In this document: positions 23,690 through 36,599 of the stretch, piece by piece
Position numbering within the stretch: position 1 is the first letter of the stretch
Layout: every line of letters starts with the position of its first letter
Assembly (NCBI GenBank): GCA_958496175.1
Contig: OY292277.1
Span: forward strand, 23,020,282-23,084,281
Direction of reading: 5' to 3'
Length of the DNA: 64,000 bases
DNA from: Sisyra terminalis
Taxonomy: Eukaryota > Arthropoda > Insecta > Neuroptera > Sisyridae
Notes under the pieces: model-generated
Told to the model about the DNA's origin: nothing
What the model saw: the letters and a program-made list of their open reading frames with translations, nothing else
Database searches by the model: none
Position numbers and translations under genes: made by a program

Positions 23690-24215
23690 AAGGGTGTTTC
23701 AATAAGAGTGCAAGATTTAAATTGCGCACCATGACGTGACAAATTGAAAGTAGACAGATGGGAGTTAGTAAATATAAAATAGTAGACCATAAACAACGAA
23801 GAGAATTCACCAATTGGATCCTTGAACTACCTGCTGATTTTGCAAACAAAATCATTTTCAGTAATGAGGCCATTTTCACCTCAATAGATTCGTGAATACG
23901 TGCAAAACTGTCGAAAATGATAAAGGTAATGCAGTAACGGTGACTGGCGAACGTTATCATGATATGATAACAGTTTCTTGTGCCTCATTTGGAAGCTATT
24001 GATCTTGACGACTTGTGGTTTCATCAGGACGGTGCCACATACCATATCGCCTGTGAGACATTAACGATCTTGCACGAGTTTGCTCCAGGTCGTGTCAGTT
24101 CCCGATTTGGTGACTAGAATTGGCCTTCATACTCTTGCAATTTAACGCCTTTAGATTTATGGCTGTGGGATTATCTGAAGTTACAGGTTTATGCCAACAA
24201 GACTGCAGCTATATG
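23690..24215 (+). pseudogene. Tc1/mariner-superfamily transposase relic
   Basis: The left edge GGGTGTTTCAATAAG looks like a terminal repeat. The readable protein pieces run RREFTNWILELPADFANKII, FSNEAIFTSIDS stop, then VTVTGERYHDMI, LWFHQDGATYH, APGRVSSRFGD stop NWPSYSCNLTPLDLWLW and YANKTAA. This is the end half of a mariner-type DDE transposase: the usual FSDEA has become FSNEA (first catalytic D lost), the second D (QDGA) and third acidic residue (TPLD) remain. Two stops, frameshifts and loss of the N-terminal DNA-binding part make it dead. Confidence 0.8.
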
Positions 24216-24239
24216 TTATAATACCACACTGTTATAATA

Positions 24240-24950
24240 AATTATAACAGTGACGATAATTTTTTTTTATTCTTATTTTAATAAAAATTGAACACTAGTT
24301 GTTGTTTTTTCTTTTGGGATCAATTATTTTAATCTTGAAAGTAATCATCTTAAGAGTAAATATAGAAAAGAGACTTACAATTATGAAAATAATATATGTT
24401 TTGCTCCTATATGTGGCCTATTTTTTATTGAAGTTTTGTGAAAAAAAAGTTGGTGAAACACTTCGAAAAAAAATAAAACCTAGGTATACTATTAGGCGTA
24501 AATCATATTTCATTTTTTTTCAAGGTGTTGCACCAACTATTTTTTCACGCAATTTTTATGAGTTATAGTGCTCATATAGAAGCATAAAATATATTTTTTT
24601 CGTGATTGTCATTTTTAGAGAACACATAAAAAAAAATTATTTCATTTGTTTTTTGGATTTTTTTTTGTAATTTTTTTTTCTAAAAATTACAAAAAAATAT
24701 ATGATATACTCTGTAAAATAATCTAAAGCCTCGCGTTCGTTTCACTTCTCTAGCTTAATTAGTTCTTGAGATAAATAACTTTGAAAAATAGTCATGCGGG
24801 GGGACATTTTTGCCCATATCTCAAGGTCAAAGAGGAATTTGGTCGCGAAAAGTATATAAAATGTGTTTGTATATCAAGCCGATATTTTAACATAAGTTCC
24901 GACATAGGTTCTTATTTGGGGGCCAACTCGCCATGTGGATCCCGCTAGAC
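24240..24950. other. gene-free stretch, unassigned repeat-like block
   Basis: AT-rich up to 24710. Then 24720-24950 is less AT-biased (TCATGCGGGGGGACATTTTT, CCCATATCTCAAGGTC) and looks like the remains of an unidentified element, but no second copy exists in the window. Confidence 0.45.
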
Positions 24951-24954
24951 CCTT

Positions 24955-25028
24955 TGCTTGATATGAGGATCGAACCCAACACCTACCAGTTTTGAAGCGG
25001 TCACCTAAACCACTCGGCTATCAGTAGG
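24955..25028 (-). repeat. SINE head fragment, minus strand
   Basis: Only the tRNA-like head is kept: the B box is GAGGATCGAACCC and the A box is AACCACTCGGCTATC in plus orientation. The body and tail are missing on the left side, where the sequence changes abruptly at about 24955. Confidence 0.7.
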
Positions 25029-25029
25029 C

Positions 25030-26035
25030 TCCTATTGTTGTATTAACATTAATATGGTTGTTATTGTTAACCATTATAATGGTTTTCTCAAATAAAATTT
25101 GCAAAACATAAAATTAATTAATTTTTTTTTTTTAGCAAAATACTCCAAATTTATTTGAGGGAGGAAACATATTTACGAGTATACAAATAGTTATTATGTG
25201 AGTTATATCTCTATACCAGTAACAGTAATCATTAAAAGGAAAGAAAAATTGTAAAATAAAGAAAAATGAAAACAACATAATTCTGCGTAAAGAACTGTAG
25301 ATTACTGAGTTGAAAAATTTTCACTGAAAACTGTAATATTCATTCAACAAAATAAGCACTGGCTCAATTTTCTGAAACAATTCGTTTAATTCAGCTGCTT
25401 TAGTTTAATTAATGTTAATTTCATTTTACGTAAATTGAATTTAAATATGTTGATGAAATTGAAGTTAATAACGAGAATGAAAGTAAAAATTTCCTTAACA
25501 GATACATTATCACATTGAGAATAAGAGCTTTGCTTCGACAATGGAAATTAGTGAATTTCTTAAATTTAAATTTTCAGATGATAAAAGTAATTCACTTCTC
25601 CAATTAAGATTTAAAACAGTTAAGTGTTTCAACAACACATAATTTATTACTCATTTTCTTTGTTTTCAATTATGAAATGGATTTGGAAAATTTTAACGTT
25701 TTCTTGCAGTTGAATTACTAAAGTTGTGTATCACAAAAAATAGGGCTGATGGAAACTTTCTTTGAATTATACTAAAAAGTGATTTTTTAGTTTGACGATA
25801 CAAAAAAAATGGCTTAAGAAGGGTAGAGGATTATAATTTTTAGCGGTTTTTCATTACATTTTTTTAGAGAGCAAATTTTTCCATTTTACTACATCCATCT
25901 CCTAAGTAAGCCAATAGTATCTATAAGTAAAAATAGAAGTAGTAAGAAATTGATGACCCTCTTCCGGCTACCTCAAAGTAATTGTCTTACGTAATTTATG
26001 GATGTCCCCTTATCTATTGTAAATCAAAATAGTAT
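25030..26035. other. gene-free stretch ending in a MITE end
   Basis: No gene is seen. At 25986-26010 the sequence ACGTAATTTATGGATG followed by CCCC is the right end of the MITE family at 18168-18608. The matching left end was not found. Confidence 0.5.
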
Positions 26036-26039
26036 TTTT

Positions 26040-28010
26040 ATTTCTTTTACGAAAATCATAATCATACATAAAAACACATTTTTATTGACTTTAAAAAAAC
26101 ATATTTAATAAACTGTTGCTTAGAATAAAATAGTTATATGTAATAATCAATAAATTTTTCAAAAATATTTATAAATATCTAAAAAAAGTATGGTCTATTG
26201 CGTATATCTACGCTAGGTATACCTACCGTGAACCAAATAATCCATAAATCAATCAGCATCTATACATAAATAAAAAAATATCGTCAAGTTCCATAAATTC
26301 GGTCTTATTTATGACTTAAAACAGTAAAAAGTTTTCAAAATATTTGCATCAAAATAATATAAATTAAGGACCTAGATGAATATTAGTAGGAATTCCACCT
26401 CACTGTCTCGATTCCCAAATGAACCTTTTTTCCAAAACTATTACCCTTCTGCAATGTACAACACTACCGCGAAATTGAAATTTGTACAATTGAACGAAAT
26501 TCAGTTCCTCCATAATCAAGTGTAACCATTGTGTAACTATACACTTATTATTAAAATATCTGAATTTCAACTATATAATTAAACCATATTGGAGAGTCTC
26601 GGGTTCACCCTAATCGATTTGGCGTATGACTTTTGCTCTGGAAGAGCATTTTAATTTTTTTTTATCATTATGACCTACTGTATATTTAACATTTTAAACA
26701 CCCATTTAAATTGTCATTTTTTCTCTGTCGATAGGAGCCACTAACTTTAGTCCATAAAAATGCCGATATTTTCTTTTAGTTCGCCGAATTTCAAGGGGTA
26801 CTCGTTCACTAATGTATTTATGTGTTTTTCGGATTTTCAGGTTCACAATATGTGAAAGTCAAAAAACTTAATGCTCAATTATAAACTTAACTTAACCATT
26901 TTCCGATATATTTATCAGAATTTAAACTTTTAAGCAGGCCCTAATTTTTTGTTTCTAATAATAAACCAAATTTGTTTTATATTAAGTGGTAAAACGTTTT
27001 GTCTATAATGGCACTTTGATTATGAAATTTCAAATTTTGATTGCTTATTAGACGTTATCCCGTACAAACTTTGACACTATTTTTCACTCTTTTAGGGGAG
27101 GAATTTTCAAAAACCCTTTCTTATTACATATCTGCATCGTAAAAGGACAACACTTTACAAATTTTATCGACACAAATGTGCACTTATATTGGAAAATACA
27201 ATGTAAAACGAAAAAAATTATAACCTTCTAATTTATATTATTTTGATGCAAGTATTTTGAAAACTTTTTACTGTTTTAAGTCATAAATAAAACCGATTTT
27301 ATGGAACTTGACGATATTTTTTATTTATGTATAGATCCTGATTGATTTATGGATTATTTAGTTCACGGTAGGTATACCTACCGTAGATATACGCAATAGA
27401 CCATACTCTTTTTAGATATTTATAAATATTTTTGAAAAATTTATTGATTATTACATATAACTATTTTATTCTAAGCAAGTTTATTAAATATGTTTTTTTA
27501 AGTCAATAAAAATGTGTTTTTATGTATGATTATGATTTTCGTAAAAGAAATAAAAAAGTAAATAGAAAAGTTATTATGGAATATTTTATACTTGTATTGA
27601 TAATGAAATACATAACAAAAAATTACTCCTTTAATGCTTTTATACAAAATATATAATTGTTCCAGGTCATAATTATTAGTTCATAAAAATAGATTTTAAA
27701 AAACTTGATTGTTGAAAAACGAACCAAAATTAAAAATCGCCTGTTTGGTATAAGTACTACGAATTAAACTTTCATACTAATTTAGTGAAATGACGTTATT
27801 TAAAATGTTATTAAAATGATGTAAAAAAAGACAGACATTTATATTGTATTTCTAAACATAAATACAGATGAACTTTGTGTTATATTAAACGGTAATATTG
27901 TTTCGTCTTGAACAGCACTTTGATTATTAAATTTAAAATTTTGATTGTTAATTAACTTTAAGGTACATTATCTCTTACAAACTTAGTCCCTCTTTTTCAC
28001 TCTTATATTG
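26040..28010. mobile_element. rearranged internal copy of the Helitron at 53478-55707
   Basis: 26040-27215 is collinear with about 53580-54600, and 27565-28010 with about 54700-55160. Between them, 27215-27555 is the reverse complement of 26040-26360 (landmarks ACGGTAGGTATACCTACCGT, GACGATATTTTTT, TTTACTGTTTTAAGTC). The result is a fold-back with 0.3 kb arms and a loop of about 0.85 kb. Compared with the other copy, it also has about 190 extra bases near 26590-26780. Neither terminus is present. There is no coding capacity. Confidence 0.7.
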
Positions 28011-28024
28011 AAAGAATTTTCTTG

Positions 28025-28245
28025 AAATATGATGGAGACATGTTTGAAAAACACAGTTTTGAGAAAAACTCGTTTATAGTTTCTAATATTTGTGTATCTT
28101 TGTAACGACTGTATCTTTATAACGATTTCAAATTTTTGGCCAATTATTTTACCATCATATTCTAGACTTGTTAAGGAAGCACTTTATGCAAAAATAAATG
28201 ATTCTTTTAACTCATCATACGGGAGAATCTTTTTAAACCAGAAAC
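28025..28245 (+). repeat. dispersed repeat R3, plus copy
   Basis: It shares the landmarks ATGATGGAGACATGTTTGAA, ACACAGTTTTGAGAAAAAC, GTATCTTTATAACG and TTTTAACTCATCATACGGGA with 8020-8380 and 58750-59065. It abuts the right limit of the rearranged Helitron copy. Confidence 0.6.
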
Positions 28246-28249
28246 TTGA

Positions 28250-29340
28250 AAATCTTTATTATACTCTTGAGTAAAACGGAAAAAGTTACCAAACTACAAT
28301 GAAGTCATGTGGTTCCGTAGAAGATTATACATTATAAAACCTTCACAAGCATTTTTTACGCGTGGACTTTTCTGAAACGTTCCTGTTGAGTAAAAACTAA
28401 ATTAGATGCGTTTGATTAAGTATAATAACTTCAAGTCTAACAATGAAATTAATTCTGAGTCCAAAGAGTGTAATTTAAACAGCCGAAAAAGTAATTTGTT
28501 CTTCAGAACCCTTGCCGCGGTTTCATTTTCGCACCACTTCAATTTATGTATCCCATATGTACTGGAGCATTTAATCATAAGCAATAATATGAATATATTT
28601 ATAATCCACAAAAATTTCTTTCGTTACGCAAAATAAATCAAAAAATCGCTGCCTCGATGTTATTTATTTTTCAATTGTGGGATGACAGGAACTAATGAAA
28701 TACAGTCGACAAAAAACCCGTTCGATATATTTTAAAATTATTACAAATAGCGTGAAAAAAAAAACAAACGAAATTTTAAAAGTAGATTTGTGGATCCATT
28801 ACTAAATAATTGCATGAGATGAAAGCAAAAAGCAAAACTTACGAGACTTAATTGGATTTTATTCTTTTCGTGTCTTACAAAACTTTTGATTCGATTCTGA
28901 TGAAAAAAATATGTGTCGTTATTCAAATATTCCCAAGAGTGTGAATCACAAAAAAAAACGAACAAAACATTCTTCTTGCACACATATACTTACCCACCTT
29001 CCATGTGAAAAAGGGGGGTCTTAAAAACGGCTTGACCTTAACGATGTCTTAATTTTTTAATTTAATTCCGAAATAAATCGAATATTTCACGTCTAATTGA
29101 AATACTTTTAGATTCAATTTTTAGTTTTGTAACACCTTAATGTTGAATGATTTTGTGTTTTTTAGCAAGGCAAAATTTATTAAATTGCAATTAAATAATG
29201 GAATGTTAAGGTAAAGTGATTTGTACATAATTCATTTTGCTCAACTATTGAATTCAATTTCCAAATCAAAATCAGTGACACAGGATTTGAACAGCTTTGA
29301 AAGAAAAATAATTTTTATCATTTTGAATTTCGTCCATTGA
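28250..29340. other. gene-free stretch
   Basis: Short frames on both strands with no recognised domain, and no repeats shared with the rest of the window. Confidence 0.6.
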
Positions 29341-29344
29341 TTTA

Positions 29345-29773
29345 ATAATTAATAAGTTTTTTATCTTAGGATTTGGACTTTATAAATGAAAATGTCAAAT
29401 TATAAAAATTTCTGCTTCTTCAGGCAAAATTTAAAGTTAACATATAAAGCAAGACACTATGTTATTCAGCTGTACTCTTCCTTGTAAATGTATTGATGTT
29501 TTAAAAAACTTTCTTGAATTGTTTTCCAAATATATATTTTTTTATAAATGGATAATTTTTTATATATTTGGAAAAAATTTCAAGAAAGTTTTTTAAAACA
29601 TCAACACATTTACAATAAAGAGTACAGCTGAATAACATGCTGTCTTGCTTTATATGTTAACTTTAAATTCTGCCTGAAGAAGCAGAAATAAAGTCTGCGA
29701 AACGTCGCAATTTCTATAATTTGACATTTTCATTTATAAAGTCCAAATCCCAAGATAAAAAACTTATTAATAT
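29345..29773. repeat. 430-bp near-perfect palindrome
   Basis: The left arm (29345-29542) and right arm (29552-29773) are reverse complements over nearly their whole length; for example AGGATTTGGACTTTATAAAT on the left pairs with ATTTATAAAGTCCAAATCCC on the right. The right arm is longer because it keeps about 20 bases (near 29688-29710) that the left arm has lost; those bases include part of a hammerhead-like core. Head-to-head copies of a retroelement terminal unit are the most likely origin. Transcription would give a long hairpin RNA. Confidence 0.8.
29664..29714 (+). ncRNA. hammerhead-ribozyme-like motif in the palindrome
   Basis: Parts in order: stem I strand AAAT-TC-TGC (29665-29673) against GCA-ATTT (29707-29713), with TC as a bulge; core CTGAAGA (29674-29680); one extra A (29681); stem II GCAGA (29682-29686) with TCTGC (29694-29698), 5 of 5 pairs; GAAA (29699-29702); minimal palindromic stem III ACGT; and the cleavage triplet GTC ending at 29706. 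The extra A after the first core strand is non-canonical and may impair activity. The opposite arm carries the first core strand and the 5' half of stem II but lacks the GAAA strand. Confidence 0.5.
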
Positions 29774-29779
29774 TTTTTT

Positions 29780-32700
29780 ATGATCTTTTTAAATTATCAA
29801 TACAATTGCAAACTTTAAAAACGAGTTAGAAATACGTTCCGGTATTCGGCAAAAATAGAAAATGATCAAACACCGGATTCGTGAATGTTTAATATTGTAC
29901 GGATCGTATTAATGTGGAATAGTTATCCATCGATAATTTATTAGTGTCCATGGATAACAATTTTCATAAAAATCAAAAACACGACACACTGAGCTTTCAG
30001 CTCCGGTCAAAAATCAGCCAAAGATTTGGTCGAAACTAAAATTTTGTAATAATTAACGCAAACGAACAAATAAACGAACAGGGAAGAATAGCGAATCGTT
30101 TGCTTAGAAGCCAATATCAAGGGATTTTTGTGAGAACAATGGCTTGATATTGCTCTTAACACCAGGATTGCTGATCAAAAGTTAACGAACCTTCTCCTTA
30201 GCTGTTTCCAACGTAATAGTTTCTGTGGTCACTTCTCCCCACGTTAACAAGTATTTATTTTCCTTTACTGATATTATATTAAAAATTTAAAATTTTCTGA
30301 TCTTTGACCTTCTCGGGGATCCATCGCCTTGAGATGTTCTTATTTTCCTAATGGATAATGTGGCTTTTCTGCATCATGACTTTGTTTAAATTTAATTATA
30401 AGTATTTTATTTGTGTAGCATATTTTGGCTCTACATTAGTAAAATTACAAAAGTTTCAGTCCAAGTTGAATTAAAGCCAAGCCAAACATCAGTTTGAGCT
30501 TCGTCTAAAATTTCGGCTTTCACTCCTATAGGTTAGATGGTATCAAGTATTGAGGTTATGGATATCCGCTATTTGATTTCTTCACTACATCCTCCGGTAT
30601 TAGTGACTAGAATTCCTTGGTATATGATCTATAGAACTACATCATTTTCTCGACCAGCTCTTTTAGACTTGCTGCTATCTACTATAAGGGGGCTATAGTA
30701 AAAGCGGTTTCTGGTCTTGTGGAAATTGTTTTCAGTGGAAAAGATCCTACATTACCCACATCATCTTCACTGCCTTTCTTTACTAGTATATATTGAATTT
30801 TTTAAATGATACCTACAATTTCCTTAAATACGATAGTTACTACTTTTTATTTTTTAACACCTATAACTTAACACCCATTGCCCCCCTCAAACAAATGGAT
30901 TATTATGCGATTTTAGAGAATAAGTGGTTCATAATCGTCATCATCAATTTCTTCATTCGATATAGAAACTCCAGTTTTTGATTGTTGAAAATCTCTAGTT
31001 GTTATACTATTACATAATATCATCTCTCTTTGTTTGGAAAGGATGTAATTTGTAACCACAAGAAGTTAAAGTTTTCACTAAATCATTTTTATCTTCATAT
31101 TTTATGGCCGAAAAAGCTTGATGGTTTTTTAAGTTCCCACTTTAGTCTTTACAAGTTCTCTTCAGTCTTAACTATATTCCTAGTCTTAGCAAGTTGAATA
31201 AGTGCAAAACCTTAGTTTTCCTATGGTAAAATTGTTTAACTATAGTTTTTATAGCATATAACAAAATATAACAAAAATCAGAGAAGGAAGTAAAAATGAG
31301 AACTTACATTGGTACTTCACTAGATACTGTTAATTCAATATCCTGATTTAAAAAACTTTACCAAGGGTAAACTACGTAGCTACGCTAGTGAGAAAATTCA
31401 ACCACGCGGGAAACTTAACCTGTCGTCAGACAGAAAACAGAAAAAAACTAGGGCAAACTGTAACAGAAATAACAAATTACTGATAAAAAAAAATTATAGC
31501 TTCTTAAAGGTATGCGAGTTGTATAATATTGTAATGTCTTTTGCTATTGTACCTAATAATAGTTTAACGGTCTTTTGTTCATATAATAACCTTATATAAG
31601 TTGGATTAGTTTTTCATGTGTGAATTTTCGAAAGAATTTGGAAGAAAACATTTATTTTTCTTATATTTAATATCTAATAATCGCTTGTCGTTTTAATATT
31701 CAAAATAAATGGGTAATATAGTCAAACGAATGAAAGCAGATGAGACAAAGATGAAATTTTCAATGTAACAAAATAAAACATAATGTTTGTTATTGTTTTG
31801 ACCCGAAGAACTTCCTATCTTGCACACTTTCCCGAAGACTTTCGCAACAATTGATCCGTATATGTAACGAACTTTCTTCAAGGAAATTTCGTAAAAAAAA
31901 TCGTTGGTATACGCGTGTTTGATCATTCACCAAAATTCACATTTGATTACTTGATTATGAGATTCTTTATGCGTTACTGTCTTCTTACCGCAGGCTATTT
32001 CGATGACTTTTCTTGTTTCTTTTCTTTCTTTCCTCATTTACAAGGTTAGATTAATGTGCTAACATTGATTTATATACGTTTAGAATTAATTTTCATATTT
32101 TATAATGAGATCTCGACTTGACTAGTTCTGCGACGATTAAATGATGAGGCCGTTTTTGTTTTAAGTTTGTCTTTAGCGTTAGTTATGGAAATATTTAAAT
32201 TATTTTTTTTACGTAAATTGTTGTTTAATCGATATAAATGTTGACGAGAGCAAATTAATACCGGTAATTCGTTCCCCGAGGGACTAAATTAAAAGTTTGT
32301 AAATATTCTCTTTTATTTTTCTTTGGACTTACGTCATTCGTGTATTTTCTTCTGCTTCCTTGATTTTATCTCGAAAAAATTCAATAGTTGGTATTTTTTT
32401 TATTAGGTGAAGTTTAAAAAGTTAAATTCAAAAGAAAAAATCAAATATTTACTCGGTTCACGTTTTAAACCTTTGATGTTAAATTCAGACCTTTCTGTCT
32501 ACTAACTTCAATATCAATCATTTCACAAATTCAATAAAAACAACATTTTGCATAAAAGTCAGGGAAAAAAGTTTTATTATTAATTATTTTATTTTCAAAC
32601 AAGAAAAAATTAAAAAAATAAAACTTTTTATAAATTTAAATCGTGACCATTTTTATGTGAATACGATTTAAGTATAAGGTAATAGATAATATACCCGTTT

Positions 32701-35700
32701 TTTATATATTTTTTAATCGATATAGGACATTATTAGTATGAGGAAGCACCAACTTTTAAATTTAATGAGCAAATAAGAGTCCGAAAACTATAAGTGTGCT
32801 TATGGGTCTTCTGTGACGTCACAGTACGCATCAATACGCGTATTGAAACCGAGATCTTCTATCCTATATTCTAAAGATTTTTTTGAACATCAAACTACCT
32901 TTACTCTACCATTTCAAAACGGCGGAAATGCAACTAATGAACGTTAAAATTAATGTGGTATAAAAGTATACGTTGTCTTTGTTTTACTCTTTTAGGAGTT
33001 GTGAATTTTCTTGTGGGAGAGATAGAACTGGGTGGACTTATTAATGTCGGTAAAATACAAATTTAACTTCCATAATTTTTTATAATGAAAATTCACTAAG
33101 TAAGTATACACGTTCTATTGCTAAAATTATATAAAATATTTTCAATTAATTCCATTCTAAAGCTAATCGAATTTATAAGAAGTAAATAAAAGACATTTAT
33201 CAAACATAATATATTTGAAGGAGGAGTTGTGAGATCTCAGCTGTGTAATTAAACGCATCAAAATATTAATTCAATTGAGATCTACTTTTTGATCTTAAAA
33301 AAAATACTTTATTTTCTCAATTTTAAGTTGTTTTGAATTTAAAAGAATTTTAATGACGATATTATTAATAAAGTTGTATTTTTGAAGATGTGAAATAAAA
33401 AAGACTTAAATATACGCTATAAAATAGAATTGTATGTGGAAACGATTAAAAGTCAATGGTAACAATATACAACTGCTCTATAGCGTTTCGTAGCATGTCT
33501 GATCACCGACCATATTTATGTCTTTGTCTTCTTTTGTTTCATGCGTATCAATTTTTCTTTCCCTTATATCTCTATTAACCTTGATAGAATGCAACGTACT
33601 GTTAAATGTTCAAAAAGATCATTCAAGGGATTAATTTCTAAAAACCGTTAAATTTCTATTACTTTTTTAATAGGAATCGAAACAGTAATAATTTACCTAA
33701 TTTTTGACATTTTTCACATTTTTTCGTCATGGAAAACATTTTCATACCTTAAAAGCATTTAAAATTATTTGTAGATCATATGTATAGGTCGATTATTAAT
33801 TAGACCTTACAAAAAAAAAAATAATACCATAGTTAAGTGTAATGCAAATATTGAAAATAATTAAAAAATTTATATATTTTTTTCCCAACGATCTTACTGG
33901 CAACTCTTATCAATAATTTACAAATTCTTATTTCTTCAGTCTATATTCTATTCTTCAGTACAAAACCGACAAATATGGACTAATGTACTACTACTACTAA
34001 TGTATTGAGCATTGCAAAAAAATAAACTATGTTATATCCTAAATTTTTATTTGTGAAATAATTTTTTTATCGTTGAAGCAAATTGAAATTGATTTTCATT
34101 GTAATTACTTTCTCTATTGCTGAAATTGAATTATTATGATCAAACAACAATTTTAATTTCTAATGTCCTTTGACTTGCAAAAAATTGGTCAATAATTAAG
34201 TTTTTAAGAAATCAATGTGGGCTGTGAAAGATGAAGATGATTTCTTAATTGTAATTTCCATTTTAAATTACAGTGGCAATGTTTGCCACTTCGAAACCCC
34301 AATTCGATATTTTTATCCATATTGTATACACGTGAAATTATCATTTAGAAACTTATACGAAAATACAAATGTCAGAACGATTTTTCCTTTTCCTTGTTCA
34401 ACACTATTTTATCACTTTCCAAACTTTTCTGGTTTCCAGATTTAGGCGAATATATTGTATATGGAAAAAATGGACTAAGTTCGTGCTAAATCATATGTAC
34501 AATGAAAAGTTCCGTTATATGGAATAAATACTGTTTACTGCAAAATGGAAAGTCAATAATAAATTTAACAATCATTATTTTCAGTCGTTTAAAATAATTT
34601 CCCAAACACGAGGTATTCATTAGTTGGTAAAGTATTTTTTAATTCATTATACTAATAAGCTGCAATCATTTTCCATTTAACGTCTAAACAGTTTAAATTT
34701 TCTTCTTCTTTTATAAGTTTTGAGAATCGCATAAGTTTTAATTACATTTAAGTATCGATATTTCGTAAAGTAAGCGAGATATCGAAAAGTTTTATTCGTT
34801 ATTTTCATTTTATTTTGTTAAGTTCTATAAGAATCCGCTTCAAAAAGCCGCGCCTTAAGAACCGTAGTATCCCTATGCTAAATACTTCAATGATCGCTAT
34901 TTTAAAACTTAGCATACCGTATACTTGTTAAAGTATAGGTTCCTTTAACCCAATAAATTGGGGCAATGTTTCACTATATGTTTTGCTTTAATTCAATTCT
35001 TGAACAAATCAACTATCATAAGTTCAGCAATAATGATATCGATATGATCGATAATGACCAATATAATCGATTAATTCGCGAATTGCATTAAAAACAAAAT
35101 GGAACAAGATACTTTCCTGATTTTAACGGGCTAAAGGGAACTTATTCCCTTTGTACTCTTATTAAAACTAACCTTCACGGGGGAAAGAAAGATTTTTCTA
35201 CCTATACCTCAAATTCTCTTCCCCTTAATAAAATTAAGCCAATAGAGCTGTTATTACAAATGTTACTACAACTATTATTACATATTATGCGTTATGAAAA
35301 TTTCATCGCTACATTCATTCAATTAAAGTACTTTTATTTAGTTGTAACTTGAAACTAATGTAAGTTAATACCACATGTTATGGAGCTTCGACTCCAACTT
35401 CGAAAAATTGGAACTTTCGTTAGATTTTATACCTCCAACTACAACTTTAGCTCGGAAAATTTTAAAACCAAAGATTAATCGAGGTTAAAACTACTAATTT
35501 TTGTTAGTAGAAAAAGATTTGCTTCTTTCGAAGCCACCCAAATTGATAAAAAAGAGTAATAAATTATTGTTTTAGTGTTCCATATTCCATATAATATGTT
35601 CTTACACTTACCCAAGGGACGAAGTTCTTGATTATTATTTCTATGATTTCATTAAAACTGCCCTTAACCTATATATCCCTGACTTCGTTTCCGATTGAGA

Positions 35701-35930
35701 CTCCAATTCTGGTTCCAACGCCAACACCGAATAATTCAACTCAAAATCTCTGGTTCCTTTCTATAATACATTCATCTCTTAAAACCCTGTAACTCCTATA
35801 GATTTCTAAATAAATCAAAAAATGTAATAAAATAGCGTGTCTTAGAAAATATTTCATTTGTTGAAGGAGAACAGTAAGACACGAACTATACGATATGGAA
35901 GCTAGGAGAAGAATTTGATGTATGGGACCT
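29780..35930. other. long gene-free stretch
   Basis: No gene is recognised in these 6 kb. Minor items: a 14-base palindrome CAATACGCGTATTG at 32832-32845 next to TGACGTCACA; a G+C-richer block at 30490-30780 without readable domain; a minus frame at 31693-31926 with no family; a half copy of the ATCTGGCAA core module at about 35065-35145 (CGCGAATTGCATTAAAAACA, then TTTAACGGGCTAAAGGGAAC); and clusters of short ACTCCAA/TCGAAG words at 35385-35480 and 35690-35730. Confidence 0.5.
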
Positions 35931-35944
35931 TACAATAAATAAAG

Positions 35945-36595
35945 TTAAGATGTGCATACATTGAACAATGGGTGGCAGATTTAAATTTGGAACATAAAAT
36001 TATTAAAAGCTGCCAAACTTTTGAGTGTTTGGAATCAACTGTTCATCAATATGGTAAATTGTTGAAGAAATATAGAAATAAAAATTAGGCAGAGAAAGTA
36101 AGATAAAAAATATTACGTGGATTGATTTGGAATAACATAATATATATAAAATATTGTTATGTACGGAGCAGAAATATGGCCAATGATACCTATTAGTAAA
36201 AAATAAGAACCGTAGAATTAGCCTACATATTTAAGAAGATGTTTATAAGTACCAAGAAATGACAAATAAAAAGAAATATGGTGACAAATATACGTTGAAT
36301 GTTCTATGATACGGACGCTAGAAAAGAGGGCATTAAAATGTTATGGTCATGTCCAAAGAATTGCAGATCACAGCCAAAAAGAGGACTTAAAATGGGAGTT
36401 TCCCCCTTCAAATGGGAACTTCCGGGAAAAAGACAAAAAGAAAGACCAGCTCTACGATAGGATAAGAAAGAGATTCATCCTTCTCTAAAATTAAAATGGA
36501 GAAAATAAGGCAATTGTGGGGGGACAAAAAAGGCAAACTAGAAATGGGAAAATGTAGAAGAAGAAAACTATACGACAAACCAAAAAGCATTCAAA
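35945..36595 (+). pseudogene. non-LTR reverse transcriptase C-terminal relic
   Basis: Readable fragments in order are ADLNLEHKIIKSCQTFECLE, STVHQYGKLL (usual pattern: xFxYLGxxIxxDGxL), LLCTEQKYGQ in a shifted frame (usual LLYGAExW), then MIRTLEKRALKCYGHVQRIA and KWEFPPSNG (usual IEKRxLxWxGHVxRM and WxPPGxRxRGRP). This is the thumb and C-terminal part of a LINE reverse transcriptase of a type distinct from the RNase H-bearing relics at 4345 and 47240. Multiple stops and frameshifts. No tail or target duplication located. Confidence 0.7.
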
Positions 36596-36599
36596 GTAG

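Noticed and set aside
23690..24240. Active mariner
   Set aside because: First catalytic D is N, two stops, frameshifts, and the N-terminal region is missing.
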